Origin: Symbiodinium kawagutii
Taxonomy: Eukaryota; Sar; Dinophyceae; Suessiales; Symbiodiniaceae
DNA length: 64,000 nucleotides
NCBI GenBank assembly: GCA_009767595.1
Contig: VSDK01015859.1
Coordinates: 97,004 to 161,003, forward strand
Reading direction: 5' to 3'
Part shown: positions 20,866 through 30,946 of the stretch, piece after piece
How the letters are laid out: each line of letters begins with the position of its first letter
How positions within the stretch are numbered: position 1 is the stretch's first letter
Notes under the pieces: model-generated
Databases searched by the model: none
Told to the model about the DNA's origin: nothing
Seen by the model: only the letters and a program-made list of their open reading frames with translations
Program-made: the position numbers and the translations under genes

Positions 20866-21639
20866 AGCAATTTAGTCGATGATTCTGCGCACACAAATCC
20901 CATCACAACCCATATGTACTGTGAGTATATGTGCCTATCCCTCTCACTGGCCCTAGTGATGAACAGTTTTGATGTACAAGCAAAACATGCTGTGCATGCT
21001 CTACTTTGCACTGCAATGGCTATTGTGATTTCCCCTAGCTCTATCCATTGAGTTGTCAGCTGGCGTCGGGACATTCAACCTTCATGGCTTACTGCATTTC
21101 AGAATTGAACTATGATTGTTTCACATGTTTTTTGTTTTCGTGCTTTTTCTCCCAGACCACTTTGAGACATGATCGTGACATGCTTAGATTACATTTCAAA
21201 GTTTGAAAAACCTATCAAATCTAAACCTACCTTGGGAAAGCCTCACTTTTCGGTCGCTGATCAGCCATGAAGTAACCGTCAACTATTGAGAGCGGGTCAC
21301 GATATGGGCCCCATTTGTTCATGTTTTTTTAATGGTTTTTGACGGTTTCCAAGCACTCTTAACAAAGATTAGTTCAATTCGATTAAAATATGTTAATCCC
21401 GTGCAAACATGTTCATTCAACTCTTCCAACCCGTGATATTTATCTACCTACATTGATATATTATCAACAGATACCAAAAGGTTGTTTTATGTATTCATGG
21501 CTGTCAGATTCTCACAGCTGCTCAGATAACCAGATGATATGTATGCCTAGTTGGGTTTATACTGCTGTTAGTTGAACCACATGGTTCCCTAGAGTCTCAC
21601 TACCCATGGCACAGGCTGCAGCCTATGAATATCTGGTTG

Positions 21640-22345
21640 CAACCTATCATGTTCATGCACTTACGGCTTGCTACTTATTCATTAAAGTGGTTTCATGCCA
21701 CATGCAGTACATTGCCATTTGGTTGCAATCTATCATGCACTTATGTCTTGCTAGCCAGGGGATTGGCTGCCACAGGATCAATAATATATATATATATATA
21801 ATATATATATATACATTACATATTGCTTTAGTTGGGTTCTATTGCAAAACTAGTACCAAAGTGCCCAGGGCTTGAGCTGCATTCCATTCATTCCTGATTG
21901 CAATCTATCGTGCATTTCTGCCTTCCTACCTATAGAGTCGGGTCATATGGGATGTCTGCCATTATATAGCTAAATGCTTGTATTCCATGGTCAGCCAGTA
22001 CCGAAGTACACACGGGATTTGCTGCAACTAGTAGTAATTATTACCATTTTAATTCGCTTGTTTTTTAATTTGATGGCAATGTCGATGCCATTTTTGCATG
22101 GAAATCCCCAATTGGTGGCAAGATGTTCTAAAGCTTTGGTCGGGCTCCATTGTAAAATCAGTGCCAAAGTACCCATGTGTAAAGCTGAATTCTATTCATT
22201 CCTGGTTGCAATCTATCATGCATTTCTGCCTTCCTACCTATAGAGTTGGGTGAAATGGAATGACATACACCATATTGCTGCATGGTTGCATTCTATGGTC
22301 AGTACAGAAGTACACACGGGATTTGCTGCAGCTAGTAATGTTTGC
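21640..22345. repeat. Tandem duplication, ~305-bp period
   Basis: CCTTCCTACCTATAGAGT occurs at 21921 and 22229; CACGGGATTTGCTGCA at 22011 and 22315. The shared block includes 'ttgcaatctatc.tgcatttctgcc', 'ggttctattgcaaaactagtaccaaagt' (diverged) and the Trp-free frames around it. A third, shorter copy of the 'gttgcaatctatcatgcacttatg' part lies at 21640-21750. No coding sense. Confidence 0.8.
21781..21822. repeat. TA microsatellite inside the duplicated unit
   Basis: (TA)n present in only one of the two copies of the 305-bp unit. Confidence 0.9.
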
Positions 22346-22670
22346 AACTTTTATCCACCGTTTGAAATCCAAACTAAGCTGATGTTTGTATTCAAACTGA
22401 ATAGTGGTAATTCAATTTTGAACTTGAACTATTTGCTGATCTAAGTCTAGTATTGGCATTCTACTTTAAGATTGTTTGAAATACCACATTTGCGATGAAA
22501 TTCCTAAATGGCATTCACACATGAAATTGCAAATTGGAAATTCGATTGTAATATTGGCAAGTTATTGCCCAAGGAATATCAAAGAATTTTTGATCTCAAA
22601 AATTAATTGAATTACTCATTGATTTTATTGCAAAAGTAGTTGTTACTTATAATTTCTTTCCGGGGGGAAA
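22346..22670. other. AT-rich stretch, nothing recognised
   Basis: No open frame with coding bias; 'gaaattg' and 'aattcaa' motifs recur. Confidence 0.5.
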
Positions 22671-22740
22671 GCATTGGGACAAGCTCAGGAGGAAGAGTCT
22701 CCGGTCATCCCCCCCTGGCGGGGCGAGGCAAAAAAAAGGT
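22671..22740 (+). repeat. Copy of a GTCTCCGGTCATCCC...A-rich motif
   Basis: GGAAGAGTCTCCGGTCATCC, then a C/G-rich stretch and a run of A. The same order recurs at 63869-63924 (GAAGGGTCTCCGGTCATCC, G-run, 15 A). The unit looks like the 3' end of a retroposed short element, but only two copies are in the window and their upstream parts do not match. Confidence 0.45.
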
Positions 22741-22975
22741 GTTTTTCTTTTTTGAGCCCTTCCCCCCTCAGGATTTTTTTGTTATTCATTAATTGGAGCT
22801 TCCTCCGAGGGGGGTTGGAAAATAAAAAGCTAAAAGGGGTTGTGTTCCGTGCTTTGTCGGGTTGTTTTGGGTTGTGTTGGGGGTGTGCGCGCGGTGTGTT
22901 CTGTTTCGCTGCATTTCCCTTGTCGCGGCGTGTCTTCGTTTTTGTTGTGTGGCGTGGCGTGTGTTCTCCTGCCCT

Positions 22976-23233
22976 TCAGCCCGCCTGCAAGTCCTTGGTC
23001 ATGAATTTGCAATGCTTCTCAGCGAAACGCTGGGGAGAGATTGAACCCCTTGCACCGTTCTACATCAAGTAGCTGTGCGCTAAGAAGGATGCTGTGTCAG
23101 AGAACTTCTACAAAACAGTAGTTGGGCCACCCTTGTTAGCCAGCAATGCCGGCAGGGAGGCCTGGCTGAGTTCGGTCCGATCCAACAGATCCAAGAGATT
23201 TGTTCCGGCGCTTCGCCAGGCTTACAAGAAGTG
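22976..23233 (+). pseudogene. Intron-free coding remnant with in-frame stop
   Basis: One frame reads LVMNLQCFSAKRWGEIEPLA, then PFYIK, an in-frame TAG (23069-23071), then KKDAVSENFYKTVVGPPLLA and VRSNRSKRFVPALRQAYKK to a TGA. The frame is continuous on both sides of the TAG. It may be a decayed retrocopy or a final exon with a real stop followed by chance coding. It follows the A-run motif. No family recognised. Confidence 0.4.
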
Positions 23234-23647
23234 AACCACGGGTGCCTGAGAAAAAAACCTGAGAGCCGCAGCACCATGGTGCTCTACAATCTGTTTGTTG
23301 ATTTCATATCGAATGTTTGTTACCATGTTTCTCATATGATACACATGACTGTTGTGACCATGATGTGACCATGATGTGACCTGGTCGCATCAACTTACTC
23401 GCGCGGGAACTGTATTGATTTCAAACAGTTGATGTGACTAGACCGGCCGATGCTGCCAACCAGCCAGTAGTCACATTCACCATGGTTTCCCGCTAACCGA
23501 ACCATCATTTGTTAATCAGTCACATGCATCATTCATATGGATGGCGGCCAACCATTCTTGACCATTAAATACCATCAACCATGAACTATTTTGCACGAAT
23601 CAGTCACATTCACCCTCGAGCTTCCCCGTGGATGTTCGCCATCGCAG

Positions 23648-23703
23648 CATTTCCACCACGGGGCAGGAGTGGAACCAAGCTCTTCGCTACTTGGGAGTCT
23701 CAG
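23648..23703 (+). CDS. Candidate short exon, PPR-like motif
   Basis: Acceptor CCATCGCAG, then ISTTGQEWNQALRYLGVS and a GTCTCT donor. The pattern ISxxGxxWxxAL is similar to PPR repeats, which are abundant in dinoflagellates; one repeat is not enough to claim it. Another frame (PPRGRSGTKLFATWESQ) is open too. Confidence 0.35.
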
Positions 23704-23929
23704 GTCTCTGAGGCGGCGCTGGCGGGGTCATGGCGTTGAGCATAGTATGGGGTCAAAGTGGAATTGAAGATGGTAAACAGATGGGTAATTGATGGGTAGC
23801 TAATGTTTACTTGATGTTCAACCGGTCGTTGAGTCCATGCACAATCGATGGCGAATGAACAATTCACTGACGAGTGCTTGACAACTTACATTCACCAATA
23901 ATCAACTGAAAACCAGTAAGCTCGGCTGA

Positions 23930-24110
23930 CCATCAATGAGGCTGCTGATCATCAACCAACCATCAATCTTTGATCAACCATCAATCCATCAATCAACCAT
24001 TATAATCACTATAAATTCACCATTTACCATCATGAATACCATTCCAATCAACTGTTGATCAACCATCAACCAACCATTGATCAACCATCCATACACCATC
24101 AACTTCCCAT
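23930..24110. repeat. Degenerate CATCAACCAT repeats
   Basis: Imperfect tandem ATCAACCATCAA units flanking exon 24122-24249. The same simple unit recurs in many introns of this window. Confidence 0.8.
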
Positions 24111-24121
24111 GAATTCCTTAC

Positions 24122-24249
24122 CGTTGACCGCCGCAACTTCCTGTGCGCGCGCCCACAGGTAGTTTTCGGCGCGGGCGCGGGCGACGGCGAGCCGGCGCTG
24201 GACTTCATCCAACGATTTCAAGGCGGCGCGCGGGGGAAGGTCGTTGATG
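24122..24249 (-). CDS. Strong single exon, helical peptide
   Basis: Acceptor CTATCCCCAG and donor G|GTAAGG bracket a GC-rich frame: LPPRAALKSLDEVQRRLAVA then RARAENYLWARAQEVAAVN. Phase 2 in, 1 out. The charged, alanine-rich composition suggests an extended helix or coiled coil. The surrounding DNA is AT-rich repeat, so the composition shift marks the exon sharply. Confidence 0.7.
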
Positions 24250-24696
24250 CTGGGGATAGCTTGGTCAGAGGTTGATTGGATCTTGGTTGATGGTTACTTA
24301 TTCATGGTTAATGACCAACTTATAGACTTATAGAGACGCTAATTAGTGCTTACCTCATGGTTATGTTTTTGGTTGGTTTGATTGGAAAATCGTTTAGTTG
24401 ACGGTTTGTTGGTGGTTGATCAATGTTTGGTTCATGGTTTTTGATCATCAATATTGGTTGCTAATGCTAAGGGTCCCCGGGGTCTCCTTTCGAACTCACC
24501 AGAAATAGCAACTGCGCATAACATCCCGTGTGAATTGAGTTGAATCCGCGGTTCATCCATCTCCCTGAAGGCATTTTATTTTTTCAGGGTTCTTTGTGAC
24601 AAACCAACTTTTCTTGACCTCATCCACCTTTCTACCTCGAGCCTCAGACACATAGATTCGACATGTGCATTTGCTAACAGATACATTTCTTCATAC

Positions 24697-25075
24697 CATC
24701 CTCCCGTAAGTCCAGTTCGGCGTACCCGATTTCATCAACGCTCCCACTGTTATGATGATGCTGGCAGAGTAACACGGCGAACCAAGCCAAAACCTTTCGA
24801 AGTAAATTGTGGCGATCAGCTACGCTCGCTGGAAAATGGGTCCCATTTTCAAGAGGTAAATCAGCGGGTGAACTGGCAGCCATGTTGGGAGGGGCCATCA
24901 GATTCTCCCCATGCCTTCGGGTCTCAACCAACTCGTTTCGTAAACAGCGCCTGCCTCGAGGATCAACCTGATCCCATAGCGAACCCAGGAGGTTTTTCTG
25001 ATTGGAACAGGGAGGGGAATCAGAACCAGCGCTGGTGGATGGGCTGATCACGGCATCGCCACCTTGAGTTGGTCC
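24697..25075 (-). CDS. Long exon of an unidentified gene
   Basis: Minus strand from acceptor AACCATAG to donor GATG|GTATGA, about 126 open codons. Peptides: SAGSDSPPCSNQKNLLGSLW, DPRGRRCLRNELVETRRHGE, LENGTHFPASVADRHNLLRK and SVDEIGYAELDLREDG. No membrane segment apart from a short VLAWFAVLLC. No family recognised. It is among the longest convincing exons in the window. Confidence 0.65.
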
Positions 25076-25320
25076 CTATGGTTCACCAACGGGCATGGGG
25101 GATGGGACATGTTGGGGCCATGATCCTTACCGTGAGACACCTTGGCGCTGCTGAGGATATTGCTACCATGGGACACGATCAATAAGGCCATGCCTTGGTG
25201 GATGATCATCAACTCAAAGTTGGACTGATAGAATTGCCGTAAATAAGATGAAAATCCTTACCAAGCCTATTATGGCGACGCCTGAAGAGTACAGTCTCTA
25301 GTGGGTCATTGCTTCTGAAT

Positions 25321-25452
25321 TCATCCTTTGAAGTATGTTGACAATAAACCCAAGAGGAGCGAGGGGAATGGATCGGTCATTTTGCTGGGACTGAGGTGAA
25401 GCTCCAAGTCTTGGTACAGACCAGGAAGGTTGGTGGTCGTAAGCATGTTTGA
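25321..25452 (-). CDS. Terminal exon starting at an F2 end
   Basis: The F2 terminus CCACCAACCAG is the acceptor. Then 43 codons and a TGA: NLPGLYQDLELHLSPSKMTD and PFPSLLLGLLSTYFKG. The upstream exon beyond F2 could not be found in the degenerate repeat DNA. No family recognised. Confidence 0.55.
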   Translation of the reverse strand, partial: SNMLTTTNLPGLYQDLELHLSPSKMTDPFPSLLLGLLSTYFKG

Positions 25453-25556
25453 CTGGTTGGTGGTTTGATTGACATTTTTGTTTTCTCTAGTAATTATTAA
25501 CAAACGGTTGGTTGACCCGCATATCTTTCATAGAGGTGGTTCAATTACCAACCGGT
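25453..25556 (-). mobile_element. F2 element supplying a splice acceptor
   Basis: Ends CTGGTTGGTGGTTTGATTG and AATTACCAACCGG. Its CCAG end abuts the exon 25452-25321. Confidence 0.7.
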
Positions 25557-25569
25557 TAGTGATCATTAT

Positions 25570-25790
25570 TGGCCATTATAATCTGTCTATCAACCATGAT
25601 TGACCACTATTAACCACTATTATCCACTATTAACTCTATTATATCAACATATATATAAACCATATTATTGACCACAATTAACCATTGTATTAACCATTCT
25701 TAGCCACTATTAACCACTCTTAACCAATCAATACCAACCATTATTGACCACTATCAACGACTATTAGCCACTATTAACCATTACTTGTAG
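25570..25790. repeat. Degenerate ACTATTAACC repeats
   Basis: Imperfect units such as CCACTATTAACCACTATTA. Confidence 0.8.
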
Positions 25791-25809
25791 GGTGTGGTTG
25801 ACCACTCAC

Positions 25810-25912
25810 CACCAAGCAGTACGGGGTTCCACACAGCGCTCCAGGCTCCGCGGGACAGGGGTCCTGGGAACGTCCCTGCGAAGAGGTGCCCCGCCCTGGG
25901 AGGACCTCGCAG
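25810..25912 (-). CDS. GC-rich candidate exon
   Basis: Acceptor CAACAACTCAG and donor TTGGTG|GTGAGT are both good. Frames include APLRRDVPRTPVPRSLERCV and RAGHLFAGTFPGPLSRGAWS; all three minus frames are open, so the correct one is unknown. A plus reading exists but has no comparable donor. Confidence 0.5.
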
Positions 25913-26319
25913 CTGAGTTGTTGATGGGGAGTAAATCAATGGGGGACAACTAGTCATGGAGTAAATTTACCCCCACGGATTTAGATGGTGAACTTGTAAA
26001 TCAATGGGGGATGAACTTGTAATGGGGGTCAACTATTTTGTAATGTCTGTTGTTGATGTCTAATTTTCAAGTTTTTTTGTAAATAAATGGGGGTCAACTT
26101 GCTTGATGACAGATGTTTTTAGTGTGTTTCGTTGTTTCGTTTCTGAATGTATACGCATGGTTGTTGATGTTTTGTGTGAAAAAACACCTATGGCCTTGGC
26201 AAGAGGAACACTGATGATAGGTGAACATGCAGGGATTGGAACAAAGACCTAGCTGTGAATGTGCAATTGCATAGATAGGCAAATCAACAGCAGATCGATT
26301 TGTAGATGTTAAGTAGACA

Positions 26320-26421
26320 ACTGGTTGGTTGTTTCACATATGTTGATTGTCCCCCCCAATACTTCGAATATGTTGTTTATTGGCTAATACGTTCTTTCAC
26401 ATGGCATATAACCACCAACAA
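26320..26421. mobile_element. F2 element
   Basis: Ends CTGGTTGGTTGTTTCAC and CATATAACCACCAAC. No adjoining exon identified. Confidence 0.6.
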
Positions 26422-26630
26422 GATAATAGTGGATCATAAACATGACCATCATAATACGAAACAAAACACACGCACACATGTTATGCATCGCACAAACATA
26501 TTGTTATTCCAATGATATCAAGGCAAGTGTTGTGTTGTTGATAAAGTGCCAGATATCCAATCACCATCGGATGTCGTTTTGAGGGTTGCTAAAAACCCGA
26601 TGATAAAATATGTTGGTCAGAACAGTTGAT

Positions 26631-27081
26631 CCATAGATTCACTAGATGTTGCAGCGCTTGATGACTTTTTTGTCCTTTCTTGGAACGCTGTTCACGAGCA
26701 CTGTCGGGTTTTGAGCTATGCTCGTGACAGTCCATGGATTGTTTTTGAAACTTATAATGACTCAGACGGAAAAAAGGAAAACATATCGCTGCAGAAAATA
26801 GAGGTTCCTGACTTTGTATCACAAGTGGTTGGCTTCAAATCTACGTGTTCGGCCAAGGGCTTGACCCGTATGTGTCGAAGCCAGGCGCGGATGTGTCCGG
26901 CATCTCCTTCCTCGCGGCAACTCAACTGCGGAACGTTGATGGTACAACGTTGGGTCAAATGGATTGGTTGGGCAGATGCAATGAACATCTCAGACAGCAG
27001 ATTTCATTGCAAAACATGACCAAACCGTCATATAAATGTTTCGATCTTGTTTCATTGGTTAATCAAGCACGATCAACATGA
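26631..27081 (+). pseudogene. ~150-codon coding block broken by a frameshift
   Basis: From about 26631 one plus frame reads DVAALDDFFVLSWNAVHEHC, DSPWIVFETYNDSDGKKENI and KIEVPDFVSQVV. Around 26826-26832 the coding signal moves to another frame: WLQIYVFGQGLDPYVSKPGA, ISFLAATQLRNVDGTTLGQM and DWLGRCNEHLRQQISLQN, ending at 27081. There is no room for an intron at the switch, so a one-base loss (or an assembly error) is the simplest explanation. The length without introns is unusual here and would fit a retrocopy. No family recognised. Confidence 0.5.
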
Positions 27082-27130
27082 GTAAACTATGTTCAGCATG
27101 ATGATAAAACAATTCCGAACAAGATATGAG

Positions 27131-27238
27131 TTGGGGCTTTCTATCAACAACGAGGGCAGACTTCGGAAGGTTCGATCCATTTTGCTGTTTGTCGCAAATG
27201 GAAGGTCACGCGTCCAGAGTACACGTTTGAGTAGTGAG
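27131..27238 (+). CDS. Candidate exon
   Basis: Reads LGLSINNEGRLRKVRSILLF and VANGRSRVQSTRLSSE to a GTACCT donor. The acceptor (ATATGAG) is weak. An antisense frame is also open. Confidence 0.4.
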
Positions 27239-28053
27239 GTACCTAAGTTGTTATGCGTATTGTTGTGAGGGATTCTGAAGCTTCGCTGGTTTTTCAAAGG
27301 GTATTCTGGTACGCAGCTGATTTTAACTAAATACATCTATGTCCAGTAAATGTGAATATGTTTGTGCGACCTTTGACGTGCTAAATTGTTTTTTTTTCAC
27401 GGGTTCCTTTGCGGCTGCTGCACCATTTGGATGTTTTCTCGTGTGGGCCCTCAGTCATGTACAAGTTGGTTGACAACTAGATACTAGATTAGGAGAAGCA
27501 ATTTCCAGTAAATATGAGGTGATCAGCTAACGTGAATAAGTATTGACCATATCGTTATCTATTATCCATAATCATGCTTGAGGGCTTACGGATGTTGATC
27601 CCATATATTCTTTTCAATACTACTCACTTTGTTTCCGCGGATATGACTGTCATTAGTTATTTTAGACTATGCTGCAACATGATTGTTAAGCTCTACAGGA
27701 CCAATAAATAATAAGAAGCCACTATTGATGGTTATTCAATGGCTGTACACCACAAATAAACCACTATCGAGGGTTGCAACTACCACAAATAAAACAAGTT
27801 TATACTCACTAATATGATCTATATAAAATCGTCTCCACCTCAGCATCAATCTTGCGGGACTTATAGCCCTCAGTCGATCATTTTGTTACAGGAGTTAAAA
27901 CCCATCATAACCATTCATAACCCATATTAACAGGATTCATAAGTAATATTACAGGAGTTGTAGCCCATATTACAGGAGTTATAACCCATATCACAGGCGT
28001 TATAACCCATATCACAGGAGTTATAACCCATATTCCCATATTCCCATACTAAT
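27239..28053. other. No supported gene
   Basis: AT-rich. Contains a short tandem motif 'ataacccatattacaggagtt' repeated about five times at 27900-28030. No exon seen. Confidence 0.5.
27895..28035. repeat. ~21-bp minisatellite TTATAACCCATATYACAGG
   Basis: Units TTATAACCCATATCACAGGAG and close variants follow each other with 20-23-base spacing. Confidence 0.75.
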
Positions 28054-28176
28054 TCATATCTGTTTGGGCGAGCCGAACAGGTCCATGGGCAGCGACTGAG
28101 GCGTTTGGGACTTCGAAGGTATGGAGGGCGGAGTGGCGGAGTGGTTGGGGGGGTTGGGGAGGGTTGACACAGGCAG
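28054..28176 (-). CDS. Terminal exon, Pro/Ser-rich with DLF motif
   Basis: Acceptor CATGTCTCAG, 40 codons and a TGA. Peptides LPNPPNHSATPPSIPSKSQT and PQSLPMDLFGSPKQI. A low-complexity tail of this kind is usually disordered; the DLF motif resembles adaptor-binding peptides, but this is only a resemblance. An F3 fragment lies just upstream in the same intron. Confidence 0.55.
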   Translation of the reverse strand: MPVSTLPNPPNHSATPPSIPSKSQTPQSLPMDLFGSPKQI

Positions 28177-28189
28177 CTGAGACATGGTA

Positions 28190-28262
28190 AGATATGGGGA
28201 TAACAACCAAAACAATGATTAGTGATAGGGGAACCAGGGGTACAGGGTTTTGACCCACTGCC
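28190..28262. mobile_element. F3 right-half fragment
   Basis: GGGGATAACAACCAAAACAATG through GGTACAGGGTTTTGACCCA matches the F3 right half. Confidence 0.6.
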
Positions 28263-28365
28263 ATATAATACAGTGGTTCAGACTGGGTGGTTATGGTGGT
28301 TTTATCTAGCATTCCCTATGTATGGTTAGTGCTAGCAGCCAACAACCATGATTAGACAACGGCAA

Positions 28366-28452
28366 TTGTTAGTGGCTTTAAACTTCTATGTTCCCTCATA
28401 TTTGGGATGGTTGATGAAATATCTTTCAGAAGGGGTTACAACCAGCAACCAG
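28366..28452. mobile_element. F2 element, degenerate
   Basis: Left TTAGTGGCTTTAAAC is worn; right GGGGTTACAACCAGCAACCAG is clear. Confidence 0.45.
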
Positions 28453-28991
28453 TAGCATTTCAGAAGATGGTTCAGAACTTATCACTTGTGATTGAATATT
28501 TCAGTTGGCAATTATTTAATTGTCTGTATGCATTAAGGGATACATTTAATGTACGTCCAAGCCTAGCACCCCGTAATTTCTAGGGGGAATATTGACTAAC
28601 ACATCGGACATTTCCTAACAAGAAGGAATTGTCAGTGCCAGATGGGCAATCGAAATAGGCAGTAATGTTGGATCCTGACTCCTGACCATTTCGAACTTTG
28701 ACCATTGTCAGTGCCAAACGGGCAATTCCACTTGCAAAGTTTATAAATCATTTGTATTTAGGAATGCTCTCCAGCTATTGAGAGGATGCACTGGGGATCA
28801 CTGGAGGTGGTTTCTGAACTGCTAGATCTACCAGTACGACGAACCATGAACCATTCTTGTTGGTTACTATCCGCTATAGACCATTCATGAGCCTTGAATC
28901 AACCATTCGTCATCATTACTAGTTGGCTACATTTGGTTAACTACTCTAAGTAACCTCTAGAAACCACCAGAAAATGTACGGATTAACCAGA

Positions 28992-29140
28992 AACTGAACG
29001 GTTTCTGATGGGAAGCCATTTCCGCCTTTCCCGCGGTGAGGTTCCCCACTGCACGGCGGCGGAGCGAATCTTTGGAGGATCACGTTGGGAGTGCCGATGG
29101 TGGATAGATATGGGGGAGAAGGAGTTGGTTCATTGAGATT
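28992..29140 (+). CDS. Candidate exon, antisense also open
   Basis: Plus after ATTAACCAG: ERFLMGSHFRLSRGEVPHCT and AAERIFGGSRWECRWW. Minus: NVILQRFAPPPCSGEPHRGK. Plus is preferred for composition and acceptor, with low certainty. Confidence 0.4.
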
Positions 29141-30549
29141 AATATGGATTAACCAACAACAATGGTTGTAGTGGATGACAATAGGGGATGTTGGGGGATG
29201 AGAATGGCTAACAATAGGAATAGCAACCAAACAATATGGTTAATCAAGCAGGTTCATGAGGGATGATCCCATGGATGTCAGCAACTCGTCAGCAGTTTCG
29301 AGCTGACAATCCAACTGAGGGCTTATGTTTTTAATGTTTCCCAGAATTAATAACCCCCAGGTTGATTAATTGGCGGGTTGCCATTTTGATGGGAAACCAA
29401 CACTCTTGGGGGATACCCCCTATTAATCAACCAGGGGTTTCTTTATCCTGGGTAGACATTACCATCCGCATGTTCATTGCGGATTACCCTTTGGTAGTCA
29501 CAAACCTGGTTTCACTAAAAATCACCAGTTTGTTTCATTGGCAAACCAGCTTTTTCTACGGTGGATATTCCGCGCAAACCATGTTAGTTTGGCAGAGTGT
29601 ATCATGGATTCACTCATGATATTTGATGCTTCATCTACAGGAAGTCAATTAGTGGAGAACGGTTGGTCAAATAGTAATTCCAAGGGTTCATTGAGGGCTA
29701 GATATCTACTGAGCTTCATGGGCGATAGGCTAATGATGGTTCATAGAGCTTCTGAAAGCCTTATTAGCATCAGTAGCTGTCAATTCATAGGGAGATGGGT
29801 CAATTTATATGTGATGAATTAGTAGACAAACGGTTGAATATTGATGGTTAACTGGTGCTTAATTCATAGTTAATTCCAAGGGCTCATTCAGGCTGGTTCA
29901 TCATGATGAATTGATGAATATGAATGGTTTAATGGTGGTTTTTGAATGGTGAACTAATTGTTCATTACTATTACTAGATATTTGATGATTGCAGATATTT
30001 GAATAATGGATAGTTAATGCTTAGTGTTGATAACAATCCACAAGAATGGTGGATGGTCAATCGATCGTTAATTCAGGGCTAGCGGTGGCTAAGAACCAAT
30101 GTCAATCATGATTTTTGATGGTTCACAATTGCTTACTAATGGCTATTGATTATCAAAAGTAGTTTGTGATGATGGTGGACATTGGTGATGCTGGTTAATC
30201 GTGGTTGATGGTACGAATCTGGCAAGCAAACATTTAGAACACATGGTCTATGAAGTTGAGTAACGATCCATGACGGTCAATGATAGTTACGAATGATCCA
30301 GTGATGGTCGCTGATCGACACCTCGATATTAGGAAAGACAGGGACTGAGTCATGAATCACAATTTATGTAGTGGTATACAACCAACGATGATCAAAGTGC
30401 TTCACTGATCAGAGGAGCCATGTGGCACCATAGAATGTTGCAAGCATCAGTAGGAGATTGACATTGGCCAATCATGGCCGAAGGAGCGAATGATCATTTA
30501 GCGATGGTGAGACCACCACTGATCTTCATCACCCCAGTGCAACGACCAG
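29141..30549. other. Long stretch without a supported gene
   Basis: Plus frames at 29362-29619 and 29538-29822 are open but contain repeat-like segments. 'ttagtttggcagagtgta' near 29583-29600 also occurs diverged near 56793-56812. The rest is degenerate ATGGTT/TGATGG simple sequence. Confidence 0.4.
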
Positions 30550-30640
30550 AACATGTGGTTTGGAACCCAGGTCAGAAATTTACAGCGAAGCCATGTGTTT
30601 AGCATGTTATGTGACGAAGAGAGGTCCTGGAATGCTGTAC
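30550..30640 (+). CDS. Candidate exon
   Basis: Acceptor CGACCAG, then MWFGTQVRNLQRSHVFSMLC and DEERSWNAV, donor GTACATG. It may be an upstream exon of the gene beginning at 30947. Confidence 0.4.
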
Positions 30641-30717
30641 GTACATGTACGTACCATGCATTGCCAAAAAAAAAGTATCACTTGATTGCAAGCCTTGTGA
30701 GACTGTTTTCCCAGTGT

Positions 30718-30905
30718 CTATTCGGTCACAGCTGCTTCAATGGCTCCCTGATTTGTTGGCATTACTGATCCTGAAATCCCTGGTGGATGAAGATTGATTG
30801 CCACCGCTTCATACGAGACACCCCTGCGAAATTCTTCATCTGAGTAGCTAAGAATCGCTGTTGACCATGGATGGTTGCTAGAGTTGATGCTTTGAATAAG
30901 CGTTT
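30718..30905 (-). CDS. Candidate terminal exon on the opposite strand
   Basis: Minus frame reads NHPWSTAILSYSDEEFRRGV, SYEAVAINLHPPGISGSVMP and TNQGAIEAAVTE to a TAG at 30718. The composition is protein-like. The acceptor is uncertain (ATTCAAAG). It lies just left of plus-strand exon 30947, so the locus may be divergent or one call is wrong. Confidence 0.4.
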
Positions 30906-30946
30906 GGCCGCGGCGGCCACATGTTTGAACCCTACATGACCACCAG

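Noticed and set aside
27073..27336. 87-codon minus frame
   Set aside because: It is antisense to a plus frame with a GTACCT donor and lacks its own splice context.
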